The notes under the pieces were generated by a model. It did not search any database. It had not been told where the DNA came from and worked only from the letters and a program-made list of their open reading frames with translations. The position numbers and the translations under genes are program-made. A stretch of 6,314 bases of DNA from an uncultured Clostridia bacterium (GTDB lineage Bacteria > Bacillota > Clostridia > TANB77 > CAG-508), in the NCBI GenBank assembly GCA_947631315.1, contig CANRLA010000078.1, positions 1-6,314 on the forward strand, given 5' to 3'. Below, piece by piece: positions 1 to 5,871 of this stretch. How positions within the stretch are numbered: the stretch's first letter is position 1; every line of letters starts with the position of its first letter.

Positions 1-731
1 AAGAAATTGAAGGAGCTACTATACAGGTTTTTGATAAAGAAGGAAACAAAGTTGATGAATGGGTTTCAGAAAAAGAGGCACATAAAATTAAAAATTTAGT
101 AGAAGGTGAAACTTATATACTTCATGAAGAAATTGCGAGTGAAGGATATGTAAAAGCAACAGATATAAGTTTTGAAGTTACAGAAGAAAAGATAAATCAA
201 AAAATTACAATGATAGATAAAATAGTCGAATTACAAAAAGTAGATGTAGATGGAAATGCAATAAATGGGGCAACAATACAAGTACTAGATAAAGAAGGTA
301 ATATTGTTGATGAATGGGTAACAGAAGAAGAACCTCATAGAATAGAAAATTTAATAGAAGGTCAAACTTACATTGTTCATGAGGAAAATGTACCAGAAGG
401 ATATGTAAAAGCAAAAGATATTGAAATTACAGTAACAGATAAAAAGGAAAATCAATATGAAGTAATGATAGATAAAATAGTATCAATTTCAAAAAAAGAT
501 TTGGTAACAGGAGAAGAATTACCGGGTGCAGAACTAGAAATTACAGATAAAGATGGAAATGTAATTGATAAATGGACTTCAACAGATACACCTCATAATA
601 TTGTAGGACTTGAAGAAGACCAAGAATATACATTAACAGAAAAAACTTGCCCATATGGTTATGAGCAAGCTGAATCGATTACTTTCAAAGTTACAGAAGA
701 AAAAATAAATCAATTAATAGAAATGAAAGAT
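1..731 (+). repeat. Tandem Cna-B domain repeats, about 85 codons each
   Basis: There are three in-frame units: a partial one at 1-218, then 219-473 and 474-731. Periods measured between equivalent codons are 255 bp (ATG 210 to ATG 465) and 258 bp (465 to 723). The first two units are close relatives at both protein and DNA level, sharing stretches such as GATAAAGAAGG and GTTGATGAATGGGT. The third is more divergent but keeps the frame of D-K-(E/D)-G-N, PH, Y and GY positions. This pattern fits unit duplication and makes copy number prone to change by recombination. Confidence 0.85.
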
Positions 732-1184
732 ATGCCTATACTAAAAAATATAAAGGTTATAAAAGCAGATTATGATACGAGAGAGATTATAAAGGAAGAT
801 TTTATATTTGGAATTTTTGAAGATTTAGAATGTACAAAATTAATTAAAGAAGTAAAATCTGATAAGGAAAGTGCAACAGTTACTTTTGAAGACTTGCGTT
901 ATGGAGAGTATTATATAAAAGAATTGAAAGCACCAAAGAACTATCTATTAAGTGATAAAGTGGTAAAAATTGAAATTAATGATAGTGGAACATTTGCAGA
1001 TGGAGAATTACTAGAAGATAATGATTCAGTATGCACATTTACTTATTTTGATAAAGTAATTCCAAAGATTCAAACTGGTAATGAAACTAACTACATATTA
1101 TTAGCAAGTAGTATAGTAATCTCACTAATAGGAATAGGTATTGGGATTATAATTTTAAAAAGGAAAAAGAATATAAATGACTAA
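1..1184 (+). CDS. Cell-wall-anchored Cna-B/SpaA-repeat surface protein, 5' end missing
   Basis: The reading frame is open from the left edge (first full codon at base 3), so the ATG at 210 is internal and the protein starts outside the window. What is visible is about 393 residues: the end of one Cna-B domain, two complete domains of about 85 residues, and a longer last domain of about 110. Each complete domain keeps the three residues that form an intramolecular isopeptide bond in this family: Lys near the start (QKVD, SKKD, VIKAD), Glu in the strand before the P-x-(G/N)-Y turn (VHEEN, LTEKT, IKELKAP), and a terminal Asp (MIDK, MKDMP, YFDK). The C-terminus has a KIQTG sorting-like motif, a hydrophobic helix and a KRKK tail, so the protein should be sortase-linked to peptidoglycan. 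Such proteins are common cargo of clostridial conjugative elements and act as adhesins or stalks. Its ligand cannot be read from the sequence. The family call is firm. Confidence 0.88.
   Translation, partial: EIEGATIQVFDKEGNKVDEWVSEKEAHKIKNLVEGETYILHEEIASEGYVKATDISFEVTEEKINQKITMIDKIVELQKVDVDGNAINGATIQVLDKEGNIVDEWVTEEEPHRIENLIEGQTYIVHEENVPEGYVKAKDIEITVTDKKENQYEVMIDKIVSISKKDLVTGEELPGAELEITDKDGNVIDKWTSTDTPHNIVGLEEDQEYTLTEKTCPYGYEQAESITFKVTEEKINQLIEMKDMPILKNIKVIKADYDTREIIKEDFIFGIFEDLECTKLIKEVKSDKESATVTFEDLRYGEYYIKELKAPKNYLLSDKVVKIEINDSGTFADGELLEDNDSVCTFTYFDKVIPKIQTGNETNYILLASSIVISLIGIGIGIIILKRKKNIND
1062..1169 (+). other. Cell-wall sorting signal with non-canonical KIQTG motif
   Basis: The C-terminal region reads P-K-I-Q-T-G (1062-1079), then a hydrophobic helix of about 22 residues (about 1092-1157) and the basic cluster KRKK. 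This three-part layout is the standard sortase signal. The pentapeptide lacks the Leu and Pro of LPxTG. It resembles the NVQTG-type motif reported, as I recall, for Clostridioides difficile sortase B substrates on mobile elements. Confidence 0.75.
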
Positions 1185-1191
1185 TTTTTAA

Positions 1192-1220
1192 GGTGGAAGT
1201 TTAAATCCACTATTTTTTTT
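1192..1220 (+). terminator. Weak intrinsic terminator after the surface protein gene
   Basis: GTGGA (1193-1197) pairs with TCCAC (1206-1210), with a possible extra G-U pair (1192/1211) and an 8-nt loop. The stem is followed almost directly by eight T residues (1213-1220). It is short, so termination may be partial and read-through into the spoVG gene is plausible, since no clear promoter lies between the two genes. Confidence 0.55.
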
Positions 1221-1237
1221 TAAAGGAGGAATTAAAT

Positions 1238-1504
1238 ATGTTAAATATAACAGAAGTAAGAATTAAAAGAATAAATAAAGGAGATTTACTTGCAGCAGCA
1301 AGTGTATGTATAGATGATTGTTTTATAGTAAGAGAAATAAAATTATTAAATGGAAAAAATGGAAGATATATTAGTATGCCAAAGAGAAGAATAAAAAATA
1401 AAGAGTTTTCACAGGAATTTTCATATCCAATAAACAATGATACAAGATTGCAATTGTTAGAAGAAATTTCTAACAAATATGATGACAATGAATCAGAAGA
1501 TTAG
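1238..1504 (+). CDS. spoVG: SpoVG-family nucleic-acid-binding regulator
   Basis: This 88-residue protein aligns along most of its length with Bacillus SpoVG. Matching segments are ITEVRIKRIN (residues 4-13, Bacillus VTDVRLRRVN), the ASVCIDD-F-V-REI core, the NGKNGRYISMPKRR segment (Bacillus DGNNGLFVAMPSKR) and YPINNDTR (HPINSSTR). SpoVG proteins are small, mainly beta proteins that bind DNA and RNA. In Bacillus, Staphylococcus, Listeria and Borrelia they affect septation, cell-surface and virulence gene expression. Typical length is about 85-100 residues, so this copy is full length. The start has a perfect AAAGGAGG (1222-1229), 8 nt before the ATG. The acidic tail DDNESED is also usual. Sitting between an adhesin gene and transfer genes, it is probably an element-borne paralogue rather than the chromosomal sporulation gene. 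Its target is unknown. It shows no sign of damage. Confidence 0.9.
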   Translation: MLNITEVRIKRINKGDLLAAASVCIDDCFIVREIKLLNGKNGRYISMPKRRIKNKEFSQEFSYPINNDTRLQLLEEISNKYDDNESED

Positions 1505-1506
1505 AT

Positions 1507-1556
1507 AAAAAAAGAGATGTAAGGGCAAGAGCTTTTACATCTCTTCATAAATTTTT
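1507..1556. terminator. Strong hairpin between spoVG and the RusA-like gene, possibly bidirectional
   Basis: Bases 1512-1526 pair with 1531-1545 around a 4-nt AAGA loop. Eleven outer Watson-Crick pairs (AAGAGATGTAA with TTACATCTCTT) are followed by two G-U and two G-C pairs. On the plus strand the T-run (1552-1556) starts 6 nt after the stem, so termination there may be weak. On the minus strand the stem is followed at once by seven T (complement of 1507-1513), which is the better terminator polarity. It could terminate, attenuate or stabilise mRNA ends. Confidence 0.65.
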
Positions 1557-1575
1557 AATTGGAGGAAAATAAAAT

Positions 1576-2178
1576 ATGCAAAAAGAATTATTAACTGAAT
1601 TAGAGAATTTAAAAGATAGAACAGAATTTGTAATTAATAATAAAGAGAACATTGAAAATAAACATTTAGAAGATTATTTAAGAAATCTAGAAAAAACTAG
1701 ATATAATATATTTAATAAATTAAAACTAAAAAATGAAAATGAAATTAATGAAATGGATAAAATAAACTATTTAAACAATAATTATAAAGCAGAATTAGAT
1801 AATGAAGTCTTAAAGATATATATTCCAGAAGTGATACCTAAATATAAAAATATTAATAATTTTGCATATAAAAATATTATGTTTAATGTTATGGAAAAAA
1901 CAAAAAAATTTAAAGATTTTTTTAATAAGCAATTAGTTTTTGTTTTTATTAAAATAGTAGAAAATCAAAAAAATATTGATATTGATAATAAGTTTGTAAA
2001 ACCTATTGTTGATGGTTTAGTATTATCAGAAGTTATTGCAGATGATAATATTGCGAATATGTTTTATGCAGTTTTAGGAACAACTGAAAAAAATAAAAAT
2101 CCATATACAGAAGTGTATGTTTTTAAAGGGGAAAAAATCATAAAGTGGATAGAAAATTATATTAAAGCGGATATATAA
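1576..2178 (+). CDS. Putative RusA-like Holliday-junction resolvase domain protein
   Basis: This is a 200-residue protein. Residues 1-75 are charged and mostly helical, with coiled-coil character. Residues 78-185 follow the order expected of the RusA fold: strand (LKIYIPEV), helix (about 98-117), strand (LVFVFIKIVE), then DIDN at 135-138, Lys142, Asp146 and the pair Asp156-Asp157, and a last strand (TEVYVF). E. coli RusA has DLDN at 70-73, Lys76, Asp80 and Asp90-Asp91. The spacing from the middle Asp to the second Asp of the pair is 11 in both, and there is one extra residue between DxDN and Lys here. RusA enzymes are dimeric, metal-dependent nucleases that cut four-way junctions, usually carried by phages. 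GGAGG (1561-1565) lies 10 nt before the ATG. The match is by motif and predicted fold only. The N-terminal extension is unusual, and the protein may instead be a non-catalytic element-specific family. Confidence 0.55.
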   Translation: MQKELLTELENLKDRTEFVINNKENIENKHLEDYLRNLEKTRYNIFNKLKLKNENEINEMDKINYLNNNYKAELDNEVLKIYIPEVIPKYKNINNFAYKNIMFNVMEKTKKFKDFFNKQLVFVFIKIVENQKNIDIDNKFVKPIVDGLVLSEVIADDNIANMFYAVLGTTEKNKNPYTEVYVFKGEKIIKWIENYIKADI

Positions 2179-2184
2179 AATCTG

Positions 2185-2225
2185 TCCGTTTTAGGTATTT
2201 TTTTTATAAATTCAAACGGATACCT
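2185..2225 (+). repeat. Permuted inverted repeat (two alternative hairpins)
   Basis: TCCGTTT (2185-2191) is complementary to AAACGGA (2214-2220), and AGGTAT (2193-2198) is complementary to ATACCT (2220-2225). The two complementary pairs occur in crossed order, so RNA or single-stranded DNA could form one hairpin or the other but hardly both. A T-run (2198-2205) sits in both loops. This may be a protein-binding site, an attenuator or a remnant, and nothing in the sequence settles which. Confidence 0.45.
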
Positions 2226-2252
2226 TGATATTATAAAAAAATTTGAAAAATA

Positions 2253-2281
2253 AATAAAGATTAAAATTTTGGTTGTGTCAA
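2253..2281 (-). promoter_or_regulatory. Possible antisense promoter (weak)
   Basis: On the minus strand a consensus -35 TTGACA (2281-2276) is followed after 17 nt by TTTATT (2258-2253), a 4-of-6 match to the -10 consensus. No minus-strand gene lies downstream. A transcript would run antisense to the RusA-like gene toward the hairpin at 1507-1545. In such A+T-rich DNA, chance matches are common. Confidence 0.25.
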
Positions 2282-2345
2282 GTTTAGGGCGTATGAAACA
2301 GGAAAAGAAAAAAAGATAAAAAAAAGTATGTGTACTAATAAAAGA

Positions 2346-2354
2346 AAGGAGGAG
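2346..2354 (+). promoter_or_regulatory. Ribosome binding site that sets the GTG start at 2364
   Basis: AAGGAGGAG is an excellent Shine-Dalgarno sequence. Its GGAGG core ends 11 nt before GTG 2364. It lies inside the longer frame that begins with ATG 2328, and that ATG has no Shine-Dalgarno sequence of its own. The ATG at 2362 is out of frame and meets TGA immediately. Confidence 0.7.
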
Positions 2355-2363
2355 ATTAGGAAT

Positions 2364-3266
2364 GTGAAAGTTAGATTAACAGAAAAGGATATTGAAGTTT
2401 TAATGTTTTTAGGTAGATATAAAATGATGCTTGGTACAGATTGTAGAAGAATATATAAATCTAAAGATTATTATAGGAAAAGGCTAAAGGTATTAGAAAA
2501 AGAAAAATATATAAGAAGAATAAATAGAATATATATAAAGTTAGATGATAAAGGAACAAGATTAGTAAAGAAATTTGGATATGATTATAGTTATAATTGC
2601 AGAAAGAAAACTTACATAAGTAGGTTAAATGAAATTGCAAAAATTGCAGGTCTCACAATAGACACTAATTTTGATTTTGTGGCAAGTTGGGATATGAAAG
2701 ATAAATCAATATTTACGCAAATGTCAAGAAAATATTTAGGGAAGTTAAAATGCGAAGGAAAGGAAATAATAGTTTATTATATTTCTAAAGAAAAAGAAAT
2801 AATCTATATAAGTCAAATAATAAATGATATCCATAAGTTAATTGAACATAAAAATATAATTATTTTCATAGAGAATATGGATATCGTCAATAGGAAAAGA
2901 AAATTTGTATTTGGAAATGAATCAACAATTATAATTAGACCAACTTTGCAAAATTTATCTATTATTAGAAAAATAACAAAAACTGATTTGTACGAAGTTC
3001 TAAAGAATATATATACTAATAAAGAAATATTATTATCAAATTGGGAAAATGCACAATATATGACAAATGAGAAAAATTATATAGTTCTAATGCCATTTAT
3101 TGATACAGAAAAACTATATAAATTAACAATGTATGATGATGGTAATAAAAAAATAGATATTATCACTTTAAAAGAAAATAAAGAAAAAATAAAAGAAATA
3201 CTAACTAATAATGTAAATATAATAGAAATTGATGACTGGTTAGGAGGTATAGATGAAAGTATTTAA
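2364..3266 (+). CDS. Winged-helix protein resembling the replication-relaxation family
   Basis: With the GTG start the protein has 300 residues. Residues 5-65 look like a winged helix-turn-helix: LTEKDIEVLMFLGRY, then a short helix, the basic recognition-like segment YYRKRLKVLEKEKYI (36-50), and a wing RINRIYIKL ending in DDKG. This order (LT..D...L..L, RL..LE..KYI.R, L...G) matches the N-terminus of replication-relaxation (Replic_Relax) proteins, found next to coupling-protein genes in many Gram-positive conjugative elements. The remainder (about 95-300) is an alpha/beta region with strands such as EIIVYYIS and NIIIFIENMD, and no catalytic motif I can defend. It probably binds DNA near the origin of transfer or regulates the operon. 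Its 3' end overlaps the coupling protein gene by 14 bp, so translation is likely coupled. The DNA-binding domain is fairly clear, and the family name is tentative. Confidence 0.6.
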   Translation: MKVRLTEKDIEVLMFLGRYKMMLGTDCRRIYKSKDYYRKRLKVLEKEKYIRRINRIYIKLDDKGTRLVKKFGYDYSYNCRKKTYISRLNEIAKIAGLTIDTNFDFVASWDMKDKSIFTQMSRKYLGKLKCEGKEIIVYYISKEKEIIYISQIINDIHKLIEHKNIIIFIENMDIVNRKRKFVFGNESTIIIRPTLQNLSIIRKITKTDLYEVLKNIYTNKEILLSNWENAQYMTNEKNYIVLMPFIDTEKLYKLTMYDDGNKKIDIITLKENKEKIKEILTNNVNIIEIDDWLGGIDESI

Positions 3267-5031
3267 GAAGGTAAAAATACCTTTATTTTTTTTATTTTCA
3301 TATATTATTTTAGTACCTATTATTAATAGTTTTATGAAAGTTCTAGAAAAGATTTTTCATGTTGACTTAAATACGATAGATATAAACTTGTTGAACTTTT
3401 TTACAGTTATATTTAGAAATGAAATTATTTTTGTTTCATGGATAGTATTAGATTTAATTATTTTATTAGTTGTAAAAAATGTAATTATTACTAAAAAAAA
3501 TGCAAAAATTGAAGTTGAAGGAACAAGATTAAAAAAGAAAGATGGTACGTTTGGAACGGCTGATTGGGGAAATAAAGATGAAATACAGGAATATTTAAGT
3601 ATTGGAAAAAGGGATGGAATAATTTTAGGAGAAACTGATGAAAATGAGATTATTACATTACCAATGGATACATACTTAAATAAAAATATCGCTGTTTTTG
3701 GTTCAAGTGGTAGTAAAAAATCAAGAGGCTTTGCAATACCAAATGGAATGGAATTAGCACAAGAAGAATTGCAAAAAGCAATTAATAGAAATATGAGTTT
3801 AGTTTTTACTGATCCAAAAGGAGAACTATATAGAAAGCTGACAAAATATCTCGAGAACAAAGGCTATGATGTTAAGGTATTTAATTTAGTAAATCCAACT
3901 TTTTCAAATGGAGCAAGGTTTATTAAATTTGTTGAAGATGAAACAGATGCACAAATTTTTAGTCAAATAGTTATAGAAGGTACACAATTAAATAGAAGGT
4001 CTTCAGGAGATGAATTTTGGAACAGAGGTGAACAAAACTTATTAAAAGCATTATTGCTATATGTAATTAACTATGTAAAAAAAGAAGAAGATAGAAGTAT
4101 GGGATTTATCTATGATGCGTTAGCAAGTGGAAATATAAAACAAATAGATAATATATTTCTTAATACGAGTGGACCAACAAGACTAAGTTATAACATATAT
4201 GCACAGGCAACAGATATAGTAAAGCAAAGTATAGTAACAGGTTTAGCAACAAGACTACAAATATTTCAAACTGATAAAATAAGAAATATAACTAATAAAG
4301 ATGAAATTGTTTTTGAGAATATTGGAAATAAGAAAACATGTATTTTTGTTGTTACAAGTGATACTAATAGTGCTTTTGATTTCCTATCAACATTATTTTT
4401 TTCATTTTTGTTTATCAAGTTAATAAAACAAGCAGATGAAAACCAAGATGGAAAATTAAAAGTAGAAACATCATTGATATTAGATGAATTTACTAATATA
4501 GGAAGAATTGTAGATTTTGAAAAAAAACTAGCAACAACAAGAAGTAGAGGAATAAATATTTTTATGATATTTCAAAACATAGCTCAGCTAAAAAATAGAT
4601 ATGATAATGATGTATGGCAAGAAATTTTAGGAAATGCAGATACAAAAATCTGTATGGGTGCTGGAGATATTTTGACAGCCGAATATATAACAGAATATTT
4701 AGGAGTTGCAACAGTAGAAACAAATGCAATTAGAAAGGAAGCGGGATTTGATGGTAATTTTACTTATGGAATGGAGAACATAGCAACAAATAAAAGAAAC
4801 TTAATGAATCCTGATGAATTACTAAAATTAGATAATAATAAAGAAATAGTGATAGTAAGAGGTAGAAAACCTTTTATCTGTAATAAATATGATTATTCAA
4901 AACATAGTGAGGCATATAAATTACAAGATATGACACTAGAAGAACAAAAAGAAAGATTTAAAGAAAATATAGAAAAAGAAAAAAGTAAGCAAATAGTAAA
5001 AAAAGTAAAATACAGTTTTAAAGACTTTTAA
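3253..5031 (+). CDS. virD4: VirD4/TraG-type type IV coupling protein (T4CP ATPase)
   Basis: This 592-residue inner-membrane ATPase should link the relaxase-DNA complex to the type IV secretion channel. Two N-terminal membrane helices (about 9-28 and 57-78) precede the segment GTFGTADWG (99-106) that is typical before the motor domain. The P-loop is GSSGSKKS (150-157), followed by FTDPKGELYRKL (185-196), the EFWNRGEQNLLKALLLY segment (254-270), Walker B LILDEF (408-413) with TNIGRI, the TTRSRG arginine segment (428-433) and IFQNIAQL (439-446). All are hallmarks of the VirD4/TraG family. The length is normal for Gram-positive members. The C-terminus (560-592) is charged and helical and could contact substrate. 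One oddity is that the P-loop has Lys155 where GxxGxGK(S/T) expects Gly. AGGAGGT (3242-3248) lies 4 nt before the ATG, inside the end of the upstream gene. Confidence 0.93.
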   Translation: MKVFKKVKIPLFFLFSYIILVPIINSFMKVLEKIFHVDLNTIDINLLNFFTVIFRNEIIFVSWIVLDLIILLVVKNVIITKKNAKIEVEGTRLKKKDGTFGTADWGNKDEIQEYLSIGKRDGIILGETDENEIITLPMDTYLNKNIAVFGSSGSKKSRGFAIPNGMELAQEELQKAINRNMSLVFTDPKGELYRKLTKYLENKGYDVKVFNLVNPTFSNGARFIKFVEDETDAQIFSQIVIEGTQLNRRSSGDEFWNRGEQNLLKALLLYVINYVKKEEDRSMGFIYDALASGNIKQIDNIFLNTSGPTRLSYNIYAQATDIVKQSIVTGLATRLQIFQTDKIRNITNKDEIVFENIGNKKTCIFVVTSDTNSAFDFLSTLFFSFLFIKLIKQADENQDGKLKVETSLILDEFTNIGRIVDFEKKLATTRSRGINIFMIFQNIAQLKNRYDNDVWQEILGNADTKICMGAGDILTAEYITEYLGVATVETNAIRKEAGFDGNFTYGMENIATNKRNLMNPDELLKLDNNKEIVIVRGRKPFICNKYDYSKHSEAYKLQDMTLEEQKERFKENIEKEKSKQIVKKVKYSFKDF

Positions 5032-5040
5032 TAAATTATG

Positions 5041-5048
5041 AAAGGAGA
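5041..5048 (+). promoter_or_regulatory. Ribosome binding site that sets the ATG start at 5056
   Basis: The GGAG of AAAGGAGA ends 8 nt before ATG 5056. It lies downstream of the alternative in-frame ATG at 5038, which has only A/T-rich sequence before it. The later start is therefore preferred, giving 271 rather than 277 residues. Confidence 0.75.
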
Positions 5049-5055
5049 GAAAATT

Positions 5056-5871
5056 ATGACAGATGAATTACAGAAAAAGTTTATATGGCAAAATATTAAT
5101 TCATCCAAAGAAAAAGGAAAGATTTTAACTGGAAAGATTATTGCAATTGAAGTAGAAAAAATGAAAGAAAAAGATATTACTTGTGCTATTGTAGATTTTG
5201 AAGGAATTAAGGTATTAATTCCAGCTACAGAAATAACAAGTGATTCTAAAAATGATAAAAAATTATTAAGAAACATGATGGGAGCAGAAATAAAATTTAT
5301 TGTTGTAGAAATAGATAAGGTAAGTTCAAAAGCAGTAGGCTCACGAAAAAAGGCGATGGAAAGACTGTTTGATATAAATATAAAGAAAGTGGAAGTAGGA
5401 GATAAAATCTATGGGAAAATAATAGGAGTTTGGAAAAAGTATTTAAGAATTGAATGTTTGGGTATAGATTTTGTAATTAAAGCTCAAGACTTACAATATG
5501 GGTATATAGAAGATGTATCAAAAATATATAAAATTAATGAGCAAATAAAAGTAATAATTAAAGAAATATCATTAGAAAACAAAAATATAAAAATATCAGT
5601 AAAGGATTTAGTAGAAGATCCGTTCAAAAATATAAGAAAAGATTTTACAGAAAAAGGCGAGTATCTTGCAACTGTTACAGGATATACAGACAATGGAATA
5701 TTTGCAAATATATCACAAGGAATAGATACAGTTTGTATTCTTCCTAATTGGTTGGATAGACCACCTCTTCCAGAAGAGAAAGTAGTAATAAAAATTTATA
5801 AAATAGTTCCAGAAAAAAGGAAGATTTACAGTTCGTTAGTTAAAATAATTGGTGGTGATGCAAGTGAATGA
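5056..5871 (+). CDS. Triple S1/OB-domain nucleic-acid-binding protein
   Basis: This protein has 271 residues and appears built from three S1-like OB domains. Domain 1 (about 21-99) runs from KILTGKIIAIE through VDFEGIKVLIPATE to a strand ending near SRKKAME. Domain 2 (about 114-186) has VGDKIYGKIIGVWKKYLRI and ends NKNIKISVKDL. Domain 3 (about 200-264) has ATVTGYTDNGIFANISQGID followed by LPNW and ends KIYSSLVKI. The strand order (G-x-V/I, GIFAN, G-I-D, v-x-v-k-I, kI-S) is that of S1 RNA-binding domains. It is much shorter than ribosomal protein S1 and sits within transfer genes, so it is more likely an element protein binding single-stranded DNA or RNA than a ribosomal protein. It follows the coupling protein gene by 24 nt, and its stop codon overlaps the next gene's start region. 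Domain 3 is the clearest and domain 1 the most divergent. Confidence 0.75.
   Translation: MTDELQKKFIWQNINSSKEKGKILTGKIIAIEVEKMKEKDITCAIVDFEGIKVLIPATEITSDSKNDKKLLRNMMGAEIKFIVVEIDKVSSKAVGSRKKAMERLFDINIKKVEVGDKIYGKIIGVWKKYLRIECLGIDFVIKAQDLQYGYIEDVSKIYKINEQIKVIIKEISLENKNIKISVKDLVEDPFKNIRKDFTEKGEYLATVTGYTDNGIFANISQGIDTVCILPNWLDRPPLPEEKVVIKIYKIVPEKRKIYSSLVKIIGGDASE
5851..5859 (+). promoter_or_regulatory. Ribosome binding site that sets the GTG start at 5864
   Basis: GGTGGTGAT differs by one base from the extended Shine-Dalgarno GGAGGTGAT. Its GGTGG core is 8 nt before GTG 5864. An in-frame ATG at 5858 overlaps this site and would be spaced too closely to it. Confidence 0.55.

Larger units (their letters stand above)
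2179..2363. other. Noncoding gap between the RusA-like gene and the transfer genes
   Basis: This is the longest gap in the window. It holds the permuted inverted repeat, an A-rich stretch, and a short G-rich island at 2271-2291 containing TTGTGTCAAG and TTTAGGGCG, which stands out from its surroundings. I found no convincing plus-strand promoter here: TTGAAA at 2243 and TAAAAT at 2262 are only 13 nt apart. No tRNA, iteron set or direct repeats are visible. Confidence 0.5.

Noticed and set aside
210..212. ATG 210 as the start of the surface protein
   Set aside because: The same frame is open back to the left edge and encodes the end of another Cna-B repeat. No Shine-Dalgarno sequence precedes 210.
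2185..2225. A true pseudoknot formed by the two crossed pairings
   Set aside because: The linker between the two upstream arms is 1 nt and there is none between the downstream arms, too short to span both helices at once. Alternative hairpins are more likely.
2293..2319. Eight-codon frame (MKQEKKKR) as a leader peptide
   Set aside because: It has no ribosome binding site and consists of A-rich codons, as expected by chance in this gap.
2328..2330. ATG 2328 as the start of the winged-helix gene
   Set aside because: It has no Shine-Dalgarno sequence, and the twelve extra residues precede a strong AAGGAGGAG and an in-frame GTG at 2364, where the conserved domain begins.
3357..3860. Long minus-strand open frame inside the coupling protein gene, and similar ones at 205-414, 1210-1488, 5028-5276 and 5484-5693
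   Set aside because: They lie fully or largely opposite well-supported genes, have no ribosome binding sites I could see, and their Phe/Ser/Ile-rich products are typical antisense shadows of A+T-rich genes.
5038..5040. ATG 5038 as the start of the S1-domain gene
   Set aside because: The Shine-Dalgarno AAAGGAGA lies after it and is well placed for ATG 5056.
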